Shown one piece after another: positions 61,928-64,000 of a DNA stretch of 64,000 nt. The notes under the pieces are model-generated. The model was not told the DNA's origin. It saw nothing but the letters and a program-made list of their open reading frames with translations, and made no database searches. How positions within the stretch are numbered: position 1 is the stretch's first letter; the number at the start of each line of letters is the position of its first letter. Made by a program: the position numbers and the translations under genes. Origin of the DNA: an uncultured Paracoccaceae bacterium (GTDB lineage Bacteria > Pseudomonadota > Alphaproteobacteria > Rhodobacterales > Rhodobacteraceae); the NCBI GenBank assembly GCA_958439195.1, contig OY288151.1, forward strand, positions 124,001 to 188,000, read 5' to 3'.

Positions 61928-62449
61928 ATGCATCGCTCGGAAACACTGGCCGAAACCATCGCCATCACCCGGACCCTGCCACGCCCCACCGGCCGCGACA
62001 CGCGCAGCCTCAGCCGCCGCCTTGTGGCAACCGTGGCTGCCGCCGCCACCGCGCTGGGCCTTCTGGCGTCTACTGCCATCCCGGCCCGCGCCGATAACGA
62101 CGATCTGGCCAAGGCGCTCGCCGCCCTCGCCATTGTGGGCATCATCGTGAACGAATCGCAGAAAAGCCGCCAACGCAACCGCGTGCAGCAACACCAGAAC
62201 CCCTATCCGCATTACAAACCGCAACCCACCCGGCACCCCCGCGTGCCATCGGTTTGTGCCATTGAAATATCGGGAAATTCCGGCACCGCCACGGTCTATG
62301 GCGAAAGCTGCCTGCGCGATCAGGGGTTCAACTTCCGGCTCCCGGAATACTGCGCCCGCTCGGCGCGCATCTATGGCCGGAACGACAGGATCTACTCGGA
62401 TCAATGTCTGCGCGACGCAGGCTTCCGTGTAGGCGGTTCCCGGTATTGA
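61928..62449 (+). CDS. Exported protein of unknown function with a repeated Cys motif
   Basis: 173 residues. A long N-terminal lead (about 30 residues) precedes a signal-like helix (VATVAAAATALGLLAS) and an AxA cleavage region (IPARADN). After a Gln/Pro/His-rich linker, the C-terminus repeats a motif: ESCLRDQGFNF and DQCLRDAGFRV, with two more Cys between. Four Cys could make two disulfides. I do not recognise a family. AGGAGG precedes the ATG. Tandem hairpins follow the stop. The 61705-61927 gap upstream holds no other feature I can support. Confidence 0.65.
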   Translation: MHRSETLAETIAITRTLPRPTGRDTRSLSRRLVATVAAAATALGLLASTAIPARADNDDLAKALAALAIVGIIVNESQKSRQRNRVQQHQNPYPHYKPQPTRHPRVPSVCAIEISGNSGTATVYGESCLRDQGFNFRLPEYCARSARIYGRNDRIYSDQCLRDAGFRVGGSRY

Positions 62450-62463
62450 CCGGGGCCGTTCTC

Positions 62464-62538
62464 GGACACGGCTTTTCTTGCCCCAGCCGTGTCCACTTCG
62501 GGGGTGGGGGGGTGAGCAGCCCCCACCCCCACCCTTTT
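62464..62538 (+). terminator. Tandem hairpins ending the exported-protein transcript
   Basis: The first is a 10-bp stem GGACACGGCT / AGCCGTGTCC with an 11-base loop. The second is an 11-bp stem of G5-T-G5 with C5-A-C5 around a 9-base loop, followed by ACCC and four T. The second looks like the functional terminator. Confidence 0.75.
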
Positions 62539-62578
62539 CCTGCTTTCCCGCCGGAAACCGATCCGCTACGCCATCGAC

Positions 62579-63220
62579 ATGGCCCCCAGATCGCGCCCTG
62601 ATTTCACCCTTGAAACCGCCGCCCTCGCCCGCGGCTTCACCGTGATTGCCGGGGTGGATGAGGTGGGCCGCGGCCCCCTTGCCGGCCCCGTCACCGCCGC
62701 CGCGGTCAGGTTGGACCCCGCCCGGATCCCCGATGGCCTGAACGATTCCAAGGCCCTCACCCCCACCCGGCGCGAGGCGCTGTTCACCGTCATCATGGAC
62801 AGCGCCGATGTCTGCGTCGCCCACGCCTCTGTCGAAGAAATCGACACCCTCAACATCCTGCGCGCCAGCCACCTGGCGATGGAACGCGCCGTTACCGGAC
62901 TGCTAACCTTTCCCGACCATGCTCTCATCGATGGCAACATGATCCCGAAAAACATCGGGTGCAGCGCCGAAGCGGTAGTCAAGGGCGATGCCCGCAGCCT
63001 GTCCATCGCCGCCGCGTCGATCATCGCCAAGGTGACACGGGATCGGATCATGGTGGATTTGGCGCAACAATACCCCGGCTACGGCTGGGAGGTTAACGCA
63101 GGCTACCCGACTCCCGCGCATCTTCGCGCGCTTCTAGATTTTGGAATAACCCCACACCATAGGCGCAGCTTCAAGCCCGTCCACAATATCTTGTATCAAG
63201 AACATTCTATAAGTGGTTGA
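62579..63220 (+). CDS. rnhB: Ribonuclease HII
   Basis: 213 residues. Catalytic acidic motifs are GVDEVGRGPLAGPV, LNDSKALTPTRRE and ALIDGNMIP, followed by VKGDARSLSIAAASIIAKVTRD (core SIAAASIIAK) and HRRSFKPV. It cuts the RNA strand of RNA/DNA hybrids and removes single ribonucleotides misinserted in DNA. Length matches the family. It lies 88 bases before ccrM, whose GANTC-rich control region begins inside its stop codon. Confidence 0.95.
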   Translation: MAPRSRPDFTLETAALARGFTVIAGVDEVGRGPLAGPVTAAAVRLDPARIPDGLNDSKALTPTRREALFTVIMDSADVCVAHASVEEIDTLNILRASHLAMERAVTGLLTFPDHALIDGNMIPKNIGCSAEAVVKGDARSLSIAAASIIAKVTRDRIMVDLAQQYPGYGWEVNAGYPTPAHLRALLDFGITPHHRRSFKPVHNILYQEHSISG

Positions 63221-63257
63221 TTCAAAAAAGAATTTGACGGCGAATCGCTCCTGACTC
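63219..63257 (+). promoter_or_regulatory. Three GANTC sites in the ccrM upstream region
   Basis: GATTC (63219), GAATC (63242) and GACTC (63253) occur within 39 bases. GANTC is the target of CcrM itself, and one site is expected per about 256 bases. TTGACG at 63234-63239 could be a -35 box, which would put two sites in the promoter spacer. This suggests methylation-sensitive autoregulation. Confidence 0.6.
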
Positions 63258-63308
63258 ATCTTTGTCCACAACAAGCACGGCGAAAAACCGCCGGCAGCAG
63301 AGGCAGAG

Positions 63309-64000
63309 ATGAAGATCAAATCGACCCCGAAAGAGGCGGCATCGCTGCCCCTCAACCAGATACTTGCCGGTGACTGCATCGAGGTGATGAACAGCCTTCC
63401 CCCAGGCAGCATCGACCTGATCTTTGCTGACCCCCCCTATAACCTGCAACTAAAGGGCGATCTGCACCGCCCCGACAACTCCAAGGTCGACGCCGTCGAT
63501 GACCACTGGGATCAGTTCAGCAGTTTTACCACTTATGACCATTTCACCCGCCAATGGCTTGCCGCCGCGCGCCGCCTGCTGAAACCGAATGGTGCGATCT
63601 GGGTGATCGGCAGCTATCACAACATCTTTCGCGTCGGCACGGCCTTGCAGGATGCAGGCTTCTGGATGTTGAACGATGTCATCTGGCGCAAATCGAACCC
63701 GATGCCGAATTTCAAAGGCAAGCGCCTGACCAACGCCCACGAAACCCTGCTCTGGGCCAGCCGGGACGAGGCGGCAAAGTACACCTTCAACTATGAGGCG
63801 CTCAAGGCGCTGAACGACGGCGTGCAGATGCGGTCCGACTGGGTAATCCCACTTTGCACCGGCCATGAACGGCTAAAGGACGAAAACGGCGACAAGGCCC
63901 ACCCGACGCAAAAGCCCGAGGCGCTTTTGCACCGCGTCCTGGTTGCCACCACCAATCCCGGCGATGTGGTGCTTGACCCATTCTTCGGCACCGGCACCAC
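63309..64000 (+). CDS. ccrM: Cell-cycle adenine DNA methyltransferase CcrM (3' end beyond window)
   Basis: 230 residues are visible, with no stop before the window edge. Catalytic motif IV is ADPPYNLQLKGDL and the AdoMet motif is LDPFFGTGT, with HPTQKPEALL preceding it. That is the beta-class order (DPPY before FxGxG). The N-terminus LPLNQILAGDCIEVMN matches CcrM, which methylates the A in GANTC once per replication cycle in Alphaproteobacteria. GAGGCAGAG directly precedes the ATG. The missing C-terminus should hold the DNA-recognition tail. The upstream region contains three of its own target sites. Confidence 0.93.
   Translation, partial: MKIKSTPKEAASLPLNQILAGDCIEVMNSLPPGSIDLIFADPPYNLQLKGDLHRPDNSKVDAVDDHWDQFSSFTTYDHFTRQWLAAARRLLKPNGAIWVIGSYHNIFRVGTALQDAGFWMLNDVIWRKSNPMPNFKGKRLTNAHETLLWASRDEAAKYTFNYEALKALNDGVQMRSDWVIPLCTGHERLKDENGDKAHPTQKPEALLHRVLVATTNPGDVVLDPFFGTGT

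Noticed and set aside
63262..63270. DnaA-box-like TTGTCCACA upstream of ccrM
   Set aside because: It is a single site with one mismatch, with no cluster or AT-rich unwinding element, so there is no case for an origin here.

Overview
The window reads as one contiguous piece of a chromosome from a high-GC alphaproteobacterium, most likely Rhodobacterales (Paracoccaceae/Rhodobacteraceae). Supporting signs are a CcrM-type GANTC methyltransferase gene, the dnaN-recF-gyrB block, the carboxynorspermidine route to spermidine, a protein that looks like the DUF6152 family, many TetR/ABC cassettes and very tight gene packing. I see no insertion sequence, prophage, integrase, rRNA or CRISPR array. Two tRNA genes are present (Arg-CCT on -, Lys-TTT on +). 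No gap between genes exceeds 300 bases.

Layout. 1-4.1 kb (-): a large soluble multi-PAS hybrid histidine kinase followed by a response regulator cut by the window edge. 4.2-7.6 kb (+): a P1B-4 type metal-exporting ATPase (SPC and HEGGT motifs) and a TPR-sulfotransferase. 7.7-12.9 kb (+): a TetR-controlled RND efflux system (regulator, membrane fusion protein, pump) with a perfect palindromic operator and a terminator. 12.9-21.9 kb: a PotABCD-like ABC transporter operon that also encodes an MBL hydrolase and an agmatinase/guanidinobutyrase-like ureohydrolase, then an N-methylproline-demethylase-like flavoprotein, with two TetR regulators; probably uptake and breakdown of an N-methylated or guanidino compound. 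22.0 kb: a CorA-type channel.

22.9-32.9 kb: a divergent amino-sugar island. Leftward run nagA, a NagB-II-like SIS deaminase, a GntR/HutC regulator and a BadF-type sugar kinase; rightward run murQ, a CUT1 sugar ABC transporter and a Gfo/Idh oxidoreductase. Together they form a plausible PTS-free route for MurNAc/GlcNAc, controlled through two mirror-image operator pairs in the shared intergenic region. 33.1-41.2 kb (+): a type I secretion operon with its Ig-repeat, Bap-like adhesin substrate. 41.4-47.3 kb (+): dnaN, recF, a VOC protein, a LysE-type exporter and gyrB, with no dnaA next to dnaN.

47.3-57 kb: a truncated hemoglobin, tRNA-Arg, a GntR-like LacI regulator, mtaB-dapF, tRNA-Lys, then a cluster resembling the B. 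subtilis araB/araL/araM set (FGGY kinase, HAD-IIA phosphatase, glycerol-1-phosphate dehydrogenase homologue) plus an HxlB-like SIS isomerase. 57-59.5 kb (-): carboxynorspermidine dehydrogenase and decarboxylase, which make spermidine-type polyamines. 59.7-64 kb: small exported and membrane proteins, an unusual membrane-anchored winged-helix regulator, rnhB and the start of ccrM, whose upstream region carries three GANTC sites in 39 bp.

Two organisational habits stand out. Operon members overlap by ATGA or TGATG again and again, and four separate convergent gene pairs overlap tail to tail through shared stop codons.
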